From Oscillospiraceae bacterium (GTDB taxonomy: Bacteria; Bacillota; Clostridia; Oscillospirales; Ruminococcaceae), in NCBI GenBank assembly GCA_017408395.1, contig JAFQUQ010000025.1:1-64000 (forward strand): DNA of 64,000 nt. Reading direction: 5' to 3'. Numbering within the stretch: position 1 is the first letter of the stretch; each line of letters begins with the position of its first letter. Shown here in pieces: positions 43,801 through 51,602 of this stretch. Under the pieces are notes generated by a model that saw only the letters and a program-made list of their open reading frames with translations, did not search any database and had not been told where the DNA came from. A program made the position numbers and the translations under genes.

Positions 43801-44190
43801 AATACCCGCACCTGAATACCATCTTGAATTCGGCTCACGGTGTCTTACACAAACTACAACCTGGTTTTCTCCCTTTACAACATACTTTGAAATATCAATT
43901 TCAAAAGTTGAATAGCCGTATTTCCACTCGCCTGCTTCCGTATTGTTTACATAGACAACCGTATCCATATAAACACCTTCAAAGCGTAATTTGTAAACTG
44001 CTGTTTCATCTGCTGTAAATGTCTTTTTATACCAGCCTGTACTTGTTTCATAAAGTGCTTTTGCCTGATATATCAGCCAGTCGTGAGGAAGGTCAACTCT
44101 TTCCCAGCCGTCATTTTCCATAGCATTTTCATATGTACACTCTATTGAAGTTTTTTTAAAGCTCCATCCGTCGTTGAATAATTTTTTCAT
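40822..44190 (-). CDS. GH2 family glycosidase (beta-galactosidase-like), multidomain, cytoplasmic
   Basis: 1122 residues, no signal peptide. Order: sugar-binding jelly roll (about 1-145, with DLPHDW and SRWYSGAGIYRN), Ig-like domain (150-260), catalytic barrel (265-570) with acid/base in MWSIGNEIYD and nucleophile in IYGSETAA, DUF4982-like (LMPYWDFNEGQLIDVMVYTN), a GH2 C-terminal Ig-like domain (LRLIPDKTQLKADGADLIYV), a second Ig/Big-like part, and a CBM-like jelly roll at the end. Such enzymes remove beta-galactosyl or related residues from imported oligosaccharides. GGAGG stands 7 nt before the ATG. It has its own promoter (44249-44221) after the importer genes. Exact sugar not deducible. 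Confidence 0.9.
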   Translation of the reverse strand: MKKLFNDGWSFKKTSIECTYENAMENDGWERVDLPHDWLIYQAKALYETSTGWYKKTFTADETAVYKLRFEGVYMDTVVYVNNTEAGEWKYGYSTFEIDISKYVVKGENQVVVCVRHREPNSRWYSGAGIYRNGYLIRHTDAYFASDSVYFSAEKKNDVWDVKINSIAEKADGCKIFYRLKNADESVVYEAESVCNEEHKFTIETPEIWDIDSPYLYTLEAELVKNGTVNDSYCCKVGFRDVKFSPDEGMILNGRHVKLNGVCLHHDLGGLGAAVNKEAIRRQLVKMKGMGANAVRTSHNMPAVEFMELCDEMGILVDNEAFDMWELKKTDYDYARFFNDWYKKDVESWVCRDRNHPSVIMWSIGNEIYDTHASPRGVEITRMLRDEVRKYDFNHNAYTTIGSNYIPWEGAQKCAEEVELSGYNYTEHIYEEHHKKYPHWCIYGSETAARVQSRSVYHFPKSAAYITHDDLQCSSLENCRAGVGERTAQTSIIADRDTPFSAGQFIWTGADYIGEPSPYSTKNAYYGQIDTAGFEKDSYYLYKAAWTDEIVLHLMPYWDFNEGQLIDVMVYTNQPFAELFFNGKSLGKKAIEGIYSADWQLPYEKGELKAVAYDKDGNITAEDYTRSFGDTAELRLIPDKTQLKADGADLIYVDISAFDKDGTFVANARNRVNVYVNGAARLVALDSGDSTDYDEYKCSSKKLFGGKLAAIIKAKNIAGEIEVTVKSAGLPDAVLKLEAVEAEFVNGTADAFEANTVLPENNEIPVRKIELKTETQHFNADVRTAKVTAKVYPENATHGIEWAAVTETGVKTNIADVSADGESVIVNTYGDGEFRLRCFSRNGKPAPEVISEIEMDISGIGSAIVDPYSELVKGSLYSVSKEKLNEVANGGVSVQPEGRNCIGYRKVDFGVAGTDKFTLPLIVWHNNDPVDFALWKGMPWEEGAEKLGEFTYQADFIWQTYISNTFTLDKKLKGINDICFEFEENDRRIYFGGFIFEAPDAAYSVISAADNSHIHGDTFNVSGDVIEHIGNNVFMEFDGFDFARGVKSVTVCGRTHNANDSIHLKLEGENGVQREILEFPHTDDYTEITFELCNRTGMNKVRFEFLPGCDFDFASFKFNSLE

Positions 44191-44220
44191 AACTGCCTCC
44201 GTCCGATTTTTATTAGTATA

Positions 44221-44249
44221 ATTATAGTGTCATTAAATGAATTTGTCAA
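44221..44249 (-). promoter_or_regulatory. Promoter of the GH2 gene
   Basis: Minus-strand TTGACA (44249-44244) and TATAAT (44226-44221), 17-bp spacer. Confidence 0.8.
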
Positions 44250-44252
44250 CTT

Positions 44253-44292
44253 AAAAAAATGAAACAGCGGTATGCAAAAAGCATACCGCTGT
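44253..44292 (-). terminator. Terminator after the importer permeases
   Basis: ACAGCGGTATGC (44264-44275) pairs with GCATACCGCTGT (44281-44292), with a T tract on the minus strand. It separates the importer operon from the GH2 promoter. Confidence 0.85.
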
Positions 44293-44330
44293 AAATCTGT
44301 TTTGTTTCTCGTTATCTCTTTGTCTACAAA

Positions 44331-45206
44331 TTAACCCTTTACAGAACCAAGTGTAACACCACGGATGATGAACTTGGAAAGGCAGAGGTATACAACGATA
44401 ACTGGTAAGATTGAAAGCATGATAAGGAAGTAAACCTGACCCATATCAAACTTAAGGAAGTCAGCGCTTCGGAGTTCAGCAATAAGGATTGGAAGCGTCT
44501 TCATGTTCTTCTTGGAAAGAATAAGAGCTGGTGTGAAGTAGTTGTTCCAACCTGTTACGAATGTGAAGATTGCCTGTACAGCAATAGCCGGCTTCATAAT
44601 AGGTAAAATGATTTCGTTGAAAATTCTGAATTCGTTGCAGCCGTCAATTCTTGCAGCTTCAACAATTTCAAGAGGAAGTGAGCTTTCCATATATTGCTTC
44701 ATAAAGAAGAATACAGCTGGAGCGGCAATTGATGGAATAACAAGTGGCCAGAATGTATCAAGCATATTGAATGAACGCATAAGCTTGATAAAACCAAGTG
44801 CGGAAACCTGTGTAGGTACCATCATGATGATCATGATAAATGTGAACGCAAACTTCTTGAGTCTGAAATCATAAACATGAATACCGTAAGCGGTAAATGT
44901 AGAGAAGTAAACTGAAAGAAGTGCGGAGCCACCTGCAACGATAAAGCTGTTGAGCATACCTCTGAAGATAGGAAGCTGCTCATTCTTAAGAACATTAGTC
45001 AGGTTCTGTCCGAATGTTGTACCCGGAATAAGTGAGAAGCCCTGCATAATGTCATAATGTGAACGTGTTGAGTTGATAATAAGGATAATAAATGGGAAAA
45101 GAGAAAGAATTGTAAGAACGATAAGTACAGTATAAGCGATAATTCTTCTTACAAGGAGAATTGTCTGATTTCTCTGACCCGCTACATCATATGTATTAGA
45201 ACTCAT
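44331..45206 (-). CDS. Sugar ABC transporter permease (MalG type)
   Basis: 291 residues, six membrane helices. The EAA loop EAARIDGCNEFRIFNEIILP contacts a shared ATPase (MsiK/MsmX type), which is not encoded here, as usual for such Clostridia operons. The start overlaps the MalF-type gene by 4 nt. It imports oligosaccharides probably acted on by the GH2 enzyme downstream. Confidence 0.94.
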   Translation of the reverse strand: MSSNTYDVAGQRNQTILLVRRIIAYTVLIVLTILSLFPFIILIINSTRSHYDIMQGFSLIPGTTFGQNLTNVLKNEQLPIFRGMLNSFIVAGGSALLSVYFSTFTAYGIHVYDFRLKKFAFTFIMIIMMVPTQVSALGFIKLMRSFNMLDTFWPLVIPSIAAPAVFFFMKQYMESSLPLEIVEAARIDGCNEFRIFNEIILPIMKPAIAVQAIFTFVTGWNNYFTPALILSKKNMKTLPILIAELRSADFLKFDMGQVYFLIMLSILPVIVVYLCLSKFIIRGVTLGSVKG

Positions 45207-46162
45207 AATAAGTTAGCCCCCTTCTTTTTCTTGATTGATTTCTTGGGTGCATCCTTATCACGCATTGTATAGAATACGAGGATACTGAGTACAGCGCCTA
45301 CTACAAAGAGTACAACTGATACCGCACCACCCATACCGTAGTTCTTACTGAAGAGGTGATTGTTAAGGTACATAACCATAGTCATAGATGTTCTGTTTGG
45401 AGAACCCTGCTTGTTTGTGATGATATTCGGAATATCGAACATCTGGAGACCACCGATGAGGGATGTAACAAATGTGTAAAGAAGAAGTGGTCTGATAAGT
45501 GGAATTGTAATCTTCCAGAACTGCTGTGTTGGGTTAGCACCGTCAATATCAGCAGATTCGTAGAGTGATGGGTCAACACCCATGATTGCAGCCATAAGCA
45601 TGATTGTAGTATTACCGTACCAGAGAAGGAAGTTGATGCCTGCAATGATAAGTCTTGTACTACCTTCGTGATCGAAGAACTTATATGGCTCGCTAAGGAT
45701 TCCTGCGTTAACAAGCATACTATTGATAGGGCCGATATTTGAGAAGATTGCAAAGAAAAGCATCGAAATAGCGGCAGCCATGATTACGTTAGGAAGATAA
45801 ATAACTACCTTGAAGAAGCCGGTAGCCTTGAGCTTCAGTCTGATGTCTGTAAACCATGAAGCAAGAAGAAGTGAAAAGAAAATCTGTGGAATAAAGCCAA
45901 CAATCCAGATAATGAATGTATTGAGGATATATCTCATCATATCACTTTCTGCATTTAAAACAGTCTGGAAATTCTTGAGTCCGACAAATGTAGGACCAAC
46001 CTGATTAAGACCATTCATGTAGTTTTCAAATAAACTGTTGTAGAATGTGCTTAAAAGAGGGAAAAGTGAGAAAATTGCATAAACGATAAAAAATGGTGCA
46101 ATAAAGAAGTAACCCCATTTTGAATAGCTTATGGATTTTCTACGCGAAAGAGGAGAAGCCAT
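45203..46162 (-). CDS. Sugar ABC transporter permease (MalF type)
   Basis: 319 residues, six membrane helices, EAA loop ESADIDGANPTQQFWKITIP. The frame reaches a TTG at 46186, but ATG 46162 (MASPLSRRK) gives a normal basic start. The ribosome site is weak (GGTGAT). A strong hairpin lies between it and the binding-protein gene, so its level is probably kept below that of the binding protein. Confidence 0.92.
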   Translation of the reverse strand: MASPLSRRKSISYSKWGYFFIAPFFIVYAIFSLFPLLSTFYNSLFENYMNGLNQVGPTFVGLKNFQTVLNAESDMMRYILNTFIIWIVGFIPQIFFSLLLASWFTDIRLKLKATGFFKVVIYLPNVIMAAAISMLFFAIFSNIGPINSMLVNAGILSEPYKFFDHEGSTRLIIAGINFLLWYGNTTIMLMAAIMGVDPSLYESADIDGANPTQQFWKITIPLIRPLLLYTFVTSLIGGLQMFDIPNIITNKQGSPNRTSMTMVMYLNNHLFSKNYGMGGAVSVVLFVVGAVLSILVFYTMRDKDAPKKSIKKKKGANLL

Positions 46163-46235
46163 ACTATCACCATCATATAAAGCCAAAAAATAAGCAGTTA
46201 TACCCTTTCACCATGAAAATTTTGCTTAAAATAGG

Positions 46236-46273
46236 TATGAAAAAATACGGGACGGGCTTAGCCCGCCCCGTAT
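46236..46273 (-). terminator. Intra-operon terminator between binding protein and permeases
   Basis: ATACGGGACGGGC (46245-46257) pairs with GCCCGCCCCGTAT (46261-46273) around a 3-nt loop (one mismatch), followed on the minus strand by six T residues. Partial read-through would give much more binding protein than permease. Confidence 0.75.
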
Positions 46274-46323
46274 CTTAAATCATACGATTAGTTGTTATAC
46301 TTAAGTAAACTTACCTTGTAAAA

Positions 46324-47757
46324 TTACTTAGTAAGGCCAGGATACTTTTCAATAGCAGCTGTGTAGAAGTTTTCGAGAGCTGTATCCTTATCAACTGCAC
46401 CTGTGAAGTAATCCTTGAATGCAGCCTGGAAGGATTCGTTAAGACCCTGGTCATAAGCTGTGATGTTGCTCATGTCGATCTTTGGAGCAGCTTCTGCGAA
46501 GAGTGCAATGTGGTTCTGACCGCCGAGGAATTCGGACTGGAAGTCAGAGTTAGCAAGTGCGTTCATAGCAGATGCGTTGTTTGTGTAGTCCTGTGTATTT
46601 TCTGTGATAGCTGTCATTGTTTCAGCGTTACATGTCATGTGCTTCATGATGTCAGCAACGAGATCAGCATTGTCTGTACCTGCGCAGCCAGCAAGCCATG
46701 AACCGCCCCAGTAGTAGCTCTGTGGGCCTTCGCAAACGCCCCAGTCGCCGAAGCCTTCTTCGCCAGCGTTACCGAGAAGTGTGAAGTTGATGCCCCATGT
46801 GGAGTAGAAGTAACCGAATACCTTTCCAGCAGCGGACTGACCCTGTGCCCAAACGTCGGACCAGAGGGAAGAACCTTCGTTGTAGCCGTTGTCTGTGAAT
46901 TCCTTAGTCTGGTCAACCCATGTCATGAGGTTGTCGTCAACAACGATCTTGTTGTTAGCGTCTACCCAAGGAGCAGCAACGTTGTTGGAGAATGTTCTGT
47001 AAGCATCATCGTAACCGGAGAGCATGAAGTAGCCCTTATCCTTAGCAGCAGCAGCTGTTTCGCTGAACTTGCCCCAGTCTGCAACAGCAGCCTGAACATC
47101 AGCAGGATCATCGGAACCGATAACGTCCTTAGCAATAGATCTTCTGTAAGCGAAGAGGCCTGGTGTAGCCTGCCAGGAAACACCCTTGAGAGCGCCAGCA
47201 TCGTCTGTGCAGATATCCTTTGTGTACTGATACATTTCGCCGAGGTCACCGTCTGTAAGACCGATAGACTTAACGTCGAGTGTGTATGGGGAGTTTACAT
47301 ACTTAAGAGCATAGTCAGCTTCGAAAAGGAACATATCGATGAGAGCATCGCCGGAGTTGTCAGCCTGAGCAAGAAGATCCTGGTCGAGCTTATCCTGGTA
47401 TGCGTTACCTTCGTTAGCTGTGATAACCCATTCTACTGTTACGCCTTCTGGAAGACCAGGAGCCTTGTCATAGTATGTTTCTGTACCGCTGATTGGAGCT
47501 GTACCAGCATAGTATGTTTCGAAGAGACCCTTGAATTCTTCGTTCCAAGCGCAGATCTTGAGTACCTTACCATCGTTGGATGTGGAAGCAGCAGCTTCAT
47601 CAGAACCGCTGTTGCCAGCAGCTTCTGTTGCAGCAGCGTTGTCGCCGCCTGCAGGAGCGTTGCCTTCGTCTGTTGCCTTTTCACCGCAGCCTGCGAGCAT
47701 AGTTCCAGCTAATGCTAATGCAGAAAGCAGAGCAATGTTTCTCTTAAAATTCTTCAT
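46324..47757 (-). CDS. Sugar ABC transporter substrate-binding lipoprotein
   Basis: 477 residues. Signal peptide and lipobox LAGC (Cys at about 24), a long Ala/Gly/Asn/Ser linker (25-62), then a family 1 solute-binding fold (KICAWNEEFKGLFETYY at the front, aromatic residues such as YYWGGSWLAG later). It binds oligosaccharides outside the membrane for the two permeases downstream. AAGGAGG stands 8 nt before the ATG. Codon choice is strongly biased (AAC, AAG, GTT, GAC), as in HU, suggesting high expression. Sugar unknown. Confidence 0.93.
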   Translation of the reverse strand: MKNFKRNIALLSALALAGTMLAGCGEKATDEGNAPAGGDNAAATEAAGNSGSDEAAASTSNDGKVLKICAWNEEFKGLFETYYAGTAPISGTETYYDKAPGLPEGVTVEWVITANEGNAYQDKLDQDLLAQADNSGDALIDMFLFEADYALKYVNSPYTLDVKSIGLTDGDLGEMYQYTKDICTDDAGALKGVSWQATPGLFAYRRSIAKDVIGSDDPADVQAAVADWGKFSETAAAAKDKGYFMLSGYDDAYRTFSNNVAAPWVDANNKIVVDDNLMTWVDQTKEFTDNGYNEGSSLWSDVWAQGQSAAGKVFGYFYSTWGINFTLLGNAGEEGFGDWGVCEGPQSYYWGGSWLAGCAGTDNADLVADIMKHMTCNAETMTAITENTQDYTNNASAMNALANSDFQSEFLGGQNHIALFAEAAPKIDMSNITAYDQGLNESFQAAFKDYFTGAVDKDTALENFYTAAIEKYPGLTK

Positions 47758-47816
47758 TTGATTTTCCTCCTTAAAATATATTATATTTTTTAAAAATATA
47801 ATAGGTTTGTTTATTA

Positions 47817-48830
47817 TCAGCCAATTTCCTTGACCGATAAGCCTTCAAGCAAATAACCGTTAACAATGACCGGGTCAGCATTATTGGTTATCTCCTTTTT
47901 AATCAGAGCAATCAGCTGTTTCGCAGCTTCAGCACCAAGCTTGTCAGTATCCTGTCTGAAGGTCGTCAGCTTCGGATTAAGGACCTGTGAAAGCATTATC
48001 CCGTCATAACCTACTATGGAAATGTCATCAGGAACTGACAATCCAAGCTTTTCAAACGCTGTAAGCGCTCCGATTGCCGAAAAATCGTCAGGGAGTATTA
48101 TACAGGTCGGCGGGTCACTCATTTTCACAAGCTGTGCCGCAAGCTTTTCGGTTGTTTCAGGATCGTGATATTTGCCTTGAAGCAGATAATCATTTCTGAT
48201 TTTTATATTCAGGCTTTCCAGCGTATTCTTGTAACTGTCAAGTCTTGTTGCAGTTACTGTCGCTGTATCGCCGTAAATATACGCAATTTTTTTGTGTCCC
48301 TTGCTGCATATATATTTCACAAGCGTCTGCATACCGTAATAATTGTCAGAAATAACAGCAGGATTGTTTTCGGACTTGTAATCAAGCGTTACCGTAGGGA
48401 CTCTTCCCGCAAGAAGCTCTGTAACGCCCTCGTCCTCGTAATCATCAACATTGACTACCATAACGCCGTCAACGTTTCTGCTGAGACAGTGCTCGTAAAA
48501 TGTAAGCGGATTATCGCCGATCTGATGGCTGATGAATGTTATATCGTAGCCGTGAGCCTCAGCCTCGTTCTTGAAGCTGTTCAGTACAGCCGCAAAGTAA
48601 CTGTGGGTCAGACCGCTTTTGGCACGTTCAGCAAAAAGAACTCCGAGATTATATGTACGGTTTGTTTTAAGCGCCCTCGCCTGAGTGTTGGGAAGATAAC
48701 CCAGCCTTTTCGCCGTCTCCCTTATATACGCTTTGGTGGATTCGCTGACATCCTTATGGTTATTCAAAGCCTTGCTTACGGTTGCAATCGACACACCGCA
48801 TTCCGAAGCTATATCCTTTATTGAAACCAT
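47817..48830 (-). CDS. LacI family regulator of the sugar operon
   Basis: 337 residues: an N-terminal HTH (SIKDIASECGVSIATVSKAL, 3-22), hinge, and a periplasmic-binding-like sensor (about 60-337). It lies 59 nt upstream of the binding-protein gene in the same direction and probably controls the importer and GH2 genes. GGAGAAG stands before ATG 48830. LacI-type palindromes lie in its own promoter region (48876-48926, 49113-49135), suggesting autoregulation. Inducer sugar unknown. Confidence 0.92.
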   Translation of the reverse strand: MVSIKDIASECGVSIATVSKALNNHKDVSESTKAYIRETAKRLGYLPNTQARALKTNRTYNLGVLFAERAKSGLTHSYFAAVLNSFKNEAEAHGYDITFISHQIGDNPLTFYEHCLSRNVDGVMVVNVDDYEDEGVTELLAGRVPTVTLDYKSENNPAVISDNYYGMQTLVKYICSKGHKKIAYIYGDTATVTATRLDSYKNTLESLNIKIRNDYLLQGKYHDPETTEKLAAQLVKMSDPPTCIILPDDFSAIGALTAFEKLGLSVPDDISIVGYDGIMLSQVLNPKLTTFRQDTDKLGAEAAKQLIALIKKEITNNADPVIVNGYLLEGLSVKEIG

Positions 48831-49252
48831 ATCAACTTCTCCAAACAAACTTAATGTCGTAGCTGCTTTTCATCATAAACGTTTTCGCCGCTTTTCGTTA
48901 TTTAATATACAACTCAAAACGGTTTCTGTCAATGCTTTTTGTGTATTTCAAGTGAAAAATAGTTACTTTGCACAATATTTTTATAACTTTTTAAGTATTT
49001 TAAACATTACTTTTTTAACTTTTTATGTCCTTTTTTACAGTTATATCCACTTGTATAGTAAAAAACACAATGAAGACATTTTTACTACTTTTCATTTTGT
49101 TCAAAAAATCAATAAAACGTTTAAGTTAACGTTTACATTGTATTCTCCTATTGCACAAAGTTGCTTTTTATCGTTAAAATTATATCAATCATTCCAGACC
49201 AGGCCGCAATTTTACGCAGCTTGATCTGAAATAATATCAACATCTTTAATTA
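48831..49252 (-). promoter_or_regulatory. Regulatory gap upstream of lacI-type gene, no gene seen
   Basis: Promoter on the minus strand: TTGACA (48932-48927) and TATATT (48909-48904), 17-bp spacer holding GAAACCGTTTTG, a LacI-type half-palindrome pair. A second site, TAAACGTTTTC, lies at 48876-48886, and two more (TAAAACGTTTAA about 49113-49124 and TTAACGTTTA 49126-49135) lie about 200 bp upstream, which would suit DNA looping or CcpA-like control. The rest (48940-49110) is AT-rich with no recognised feature. Confidence 0.6.
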
Positions 49253-50260
49253 TCAGGTTCTGTCAACAAAGCCAACCTTGCGGTATGCCTTGGAGATAGT
49301 TTTCTGGGAAATTCTGAGTGCCATTTCAGCGCCCTTTGTGTAACATTCCTTAAGATATGCCTTGTCAGCCATATAACGTGCAAAATTTTCACGTACAGGC
49401 TTGAGGTGATCGGACACTGCCTCGCCTACCGCTGCCTTGAAGTCGCCGTAGCCCTTACCGTCAAATTCACGCTCTATTTCAGCATAATCCTTGCCCGTTA
49501 CAACGGAATAAATCGACATAAGGTTGTTTATGCCGTCCTTGCCCTCTGCATAGCGTACACAAGCTTCGCTGTCTGTAACGGCTCTCTTGAATTTACGCAT
49601 AATCACGTCAGGCTCATCGAGAATATAGATGCAGGCATTGGGGTTTTCGTCGGATTTGGACATCTTCTTTGTCGGATCCTGAAGTGACATTACCTTTGCG
49701 CCCGTCTTCGGAATATATGGCTCCGGAACTGTAAACAGCTCACCGTACTTTGAATTGAAACGCTGTGCGATGTTTCTTGCAAGCTCAAGATGCTGCTTCT
49801 GGTCAGCACCAACAGGCACAAGATCTGTTTTATACGCAAGAATATCCGCAGCCATAAGCACGGGATATGTGAAAAGTCCTGCGTTTACGTCGTCAGGGTG
49901 CTTTGCTGATTTATCCTTGAACTGGGTCATTCTGGAAAGCTCACCGAACTGCGTGGAGCAGGCAAGGATCCAGTTAAGCTCTGCGTGGGTCTTGACGTGA
50001 CTCTGGATGAATGCAATGGATTTTTCAGGGTCAACACCGCAGGCAAGAATGAGCGCATAAGCTTCAAGTGTGTTCTGTCTTAATTTTGCAGGCTCCTGAC
50101 GTACGGTAATAGCGTGCATATCAACGATTGAGTAAATGCAGTTGTAATCCTCCTGAAGCTTGCCCCAGTGGGAAACCGCACCGATATAGTTGCCGAGAGT
50201 AAAGGTACCCGTCGGCTGAATTCCGCTGAAAATTATCTTCTTGTTTTCTGTTTCGGACAT
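49253..50260 (-). CDS. trpS: Tryptophanyl-tRNA synthetase
   Basis: 335 residues, class I. The HIGH-like motif is GTFTLGNYIGA (17-27) and the KMSKS loop is exact (KKMSKSDENP, about 198-207). It charges tRNA-Trp. Family marks GIQPTG and VGADQKQHLELARNIA are present. GAAAGGAA stands before the ATG. No T-box is visible, and the gene stands alone with the aminotransferase upstream. Confidence 0.96.
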   Translation of the reverse strand: MSETENKKIIFSGIQPTGTFTLGNYIGAVSHWGKLQEDYNCIYSIVDMHAITVRQEPAKLRQNTLEAYALILACGVDPEKSIAFIQSHVKTHAELNWILACSTQFGELSRMTQFKDKSAKHPDDVNAGLFTYPVLMAADILAYKTDLVPVGADQKQHLELARNIAQRFNSKYGELFTVPEPYIPKTGAKVMSLQDPTKKMSKSDENPNACIYILDEPDVIMRKFKRAVTDSEACVRYAEGKDGINNLMSIYSVVTGKDYAEIEREFDGKGYGDFKAAVGEAVSDHLKPVRENFARYMADKAYLKECYTKGAEMALRISQKTISKAYRKVGFVDRT

Positions 50261-50313
50261 AATTTTTTCCTTTCCGACAGCCGTCTTATTTTTTCTATTA
50301 ATATAGTATAGTG

Positions 50314-51504
50314 TTAATCAAATAACTCCTTAGAAAGCTTGCCGATAATTTCACAGCCCTTTACAAGCTGTTCATCGGTAGGTGTGGAGAAGTTTAATCT
50401 GAATGATGAGGTCTTGTCACTTTCATTTATAAGGAAAGCTGTACCGGGAACAACGGCAACCTTGTTTTCAACTGCCTTTGTGCAGAAGCCCATCATATCA
50501 TAGCCCTCAGGAAGCGTACCCCAGATGAAAAGACCGCCCTCAGGACGTGTGAATGTAACCTTTTTGGAGAAATTCTTGTCAAGCTCACCAAGCATAAGAT
50601 TGCACTTGTTTCTGTAAATTGTTCTGATGGATTCAAGATGTGCATTCATATCGTAATTCTTGAGGAACTCGTCGCAGATGATCTGTGCCATAGCGTTTGT
50701 ATGTACGTCGGCAACCTGCTTGCAGACTACCATCTTCTGGATTACTTCCTTAGGAGCTGTAACATAGCCTACTCTGATACCGGGAGCAAGAGTCTTTGAG
50801 AAGGAGCGTGAGTAAATTACAAGACCGTCCTTGTCCATAGTTTTGATGGAAGGGATGTCCTCTCCTGCAAATCTGATGTCGCCGTATGGATTATCTTCGA
50901 GAATCATAAGGCCGTATTTCTTTGCAAGCTCATAGATAGCCTTTCTCTTTTCAAGAGATGTGCAGAGTCCCGTAGGGTTCTGGAAATTAGGTATAATATA
51001 GATAAGCTTAGGATTTTTTGAAGTTTTGATTGTTTCTTCAAGCATTTCAATATTCATACCGTCACTGTCCATAGGTACGCCTTTAAGAGCAACGTTGTAG
51101 GACTTGAATGCGTTTAAGCTTCCGATGAATGTAGGTGCCTCGCAGATAAGAGTGTCGCCCTCGTTGAGGAAAACCTTGCACGCAAGCTCGTTGGCCTGCT
51201 GTGCGCCTGATGTGATGATAAGGTCGTCCATATCAGGGTCAAAGCAGCCTGCGTCCTGCATTTCCTTTTTAAGAGTCTCACGGAGAGGTGTATAACCCTC
51301 GGTGATGCTGTACTGGAGAGCAGAAACAGGGTTTGATTCGAGAAGTCTTGCTGTGATCTCGCTTACTGCCTTTACAGGAAACGCTTCGGGAGCAGGATTT
51401 CCTGCCGCAAATGAAATAACGGTAGGGTCAGCTGTAAACTTAAGGATTTCTCTGATAGCGGAAGGCTGAAGTCCCGTTACCTTATCTGAGAATGAATAAT
51501 TCAT
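50314..51504 (-). CDS. PLP-dependent aminotransferase, fold type I (2-aminoadipate/LysN-like)
   Basis: 396 residues. The PLP lysine is in YSRSFSKTLAPGIRVGY. Other marks are ISFAAGNPAPEAFP, TSGAQQANE, YIIPNFQNPTG and EDNPYGDIRF. These match the class I/II family near 2-aminoadipate and aromatic transaminases; substrate not certain. The open frame runs to 51540, but ATG 51504 fits the family start (MNYSFSDKVTGLQPSAIREI) with AAAGG about 12 nt upstream. Confidence 0.9.
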   Translation of the reverse strand: MNYSFSDKVTGLQPSAIREILKFTADPTVISFAAGNPAPEAFPVKAVSEITARLLESNPVSALQYSITEGYTPLRETLKKEMQDAGCFDPDMDDLIITSGAQQANELACKVFLNEGDTLICEAPTFIGSLNAFKSYNVALKGVPMDSDGMNIEMLEETIKTSKNPKLIYIIPNFQNPTGLCTSLEKRKAIYELAKKYGLMILEDNPYGDIRFAGEDIPSIKTMDKDGLVIYSRSFSKTLAPGIRVGYVTAPKEVIQKMVVCKQVADVHTNAMAQIICDEFLKNYDMNAHLESIRTIYRNKCNLMLGELDKNFSKKVTFTRPEGGLFIWGTLPEGYDMMGFCTKAVENKVAVVPGTAFLINESDKTSSFRLNFSTPTDEQLVKGCEIIGKLSKELFD

Positions 51505-51602
51505 ATATATTCGCAACCTTTCATAAAAATAAAAATACAAGGTTATTATAGCACATTATTTTATAAAAGGCAATACAAATTTAAACTGAAAGGATTGATG
51601 AC

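Noticed and set aside
47781..47801. AT-only palindrome TTATATTTTT/AAAAATATAA before the binding-protein gene
   Set aside because: Pure A/T, common by chance in this base composition; no second copy or promoter alignment to support an operator.
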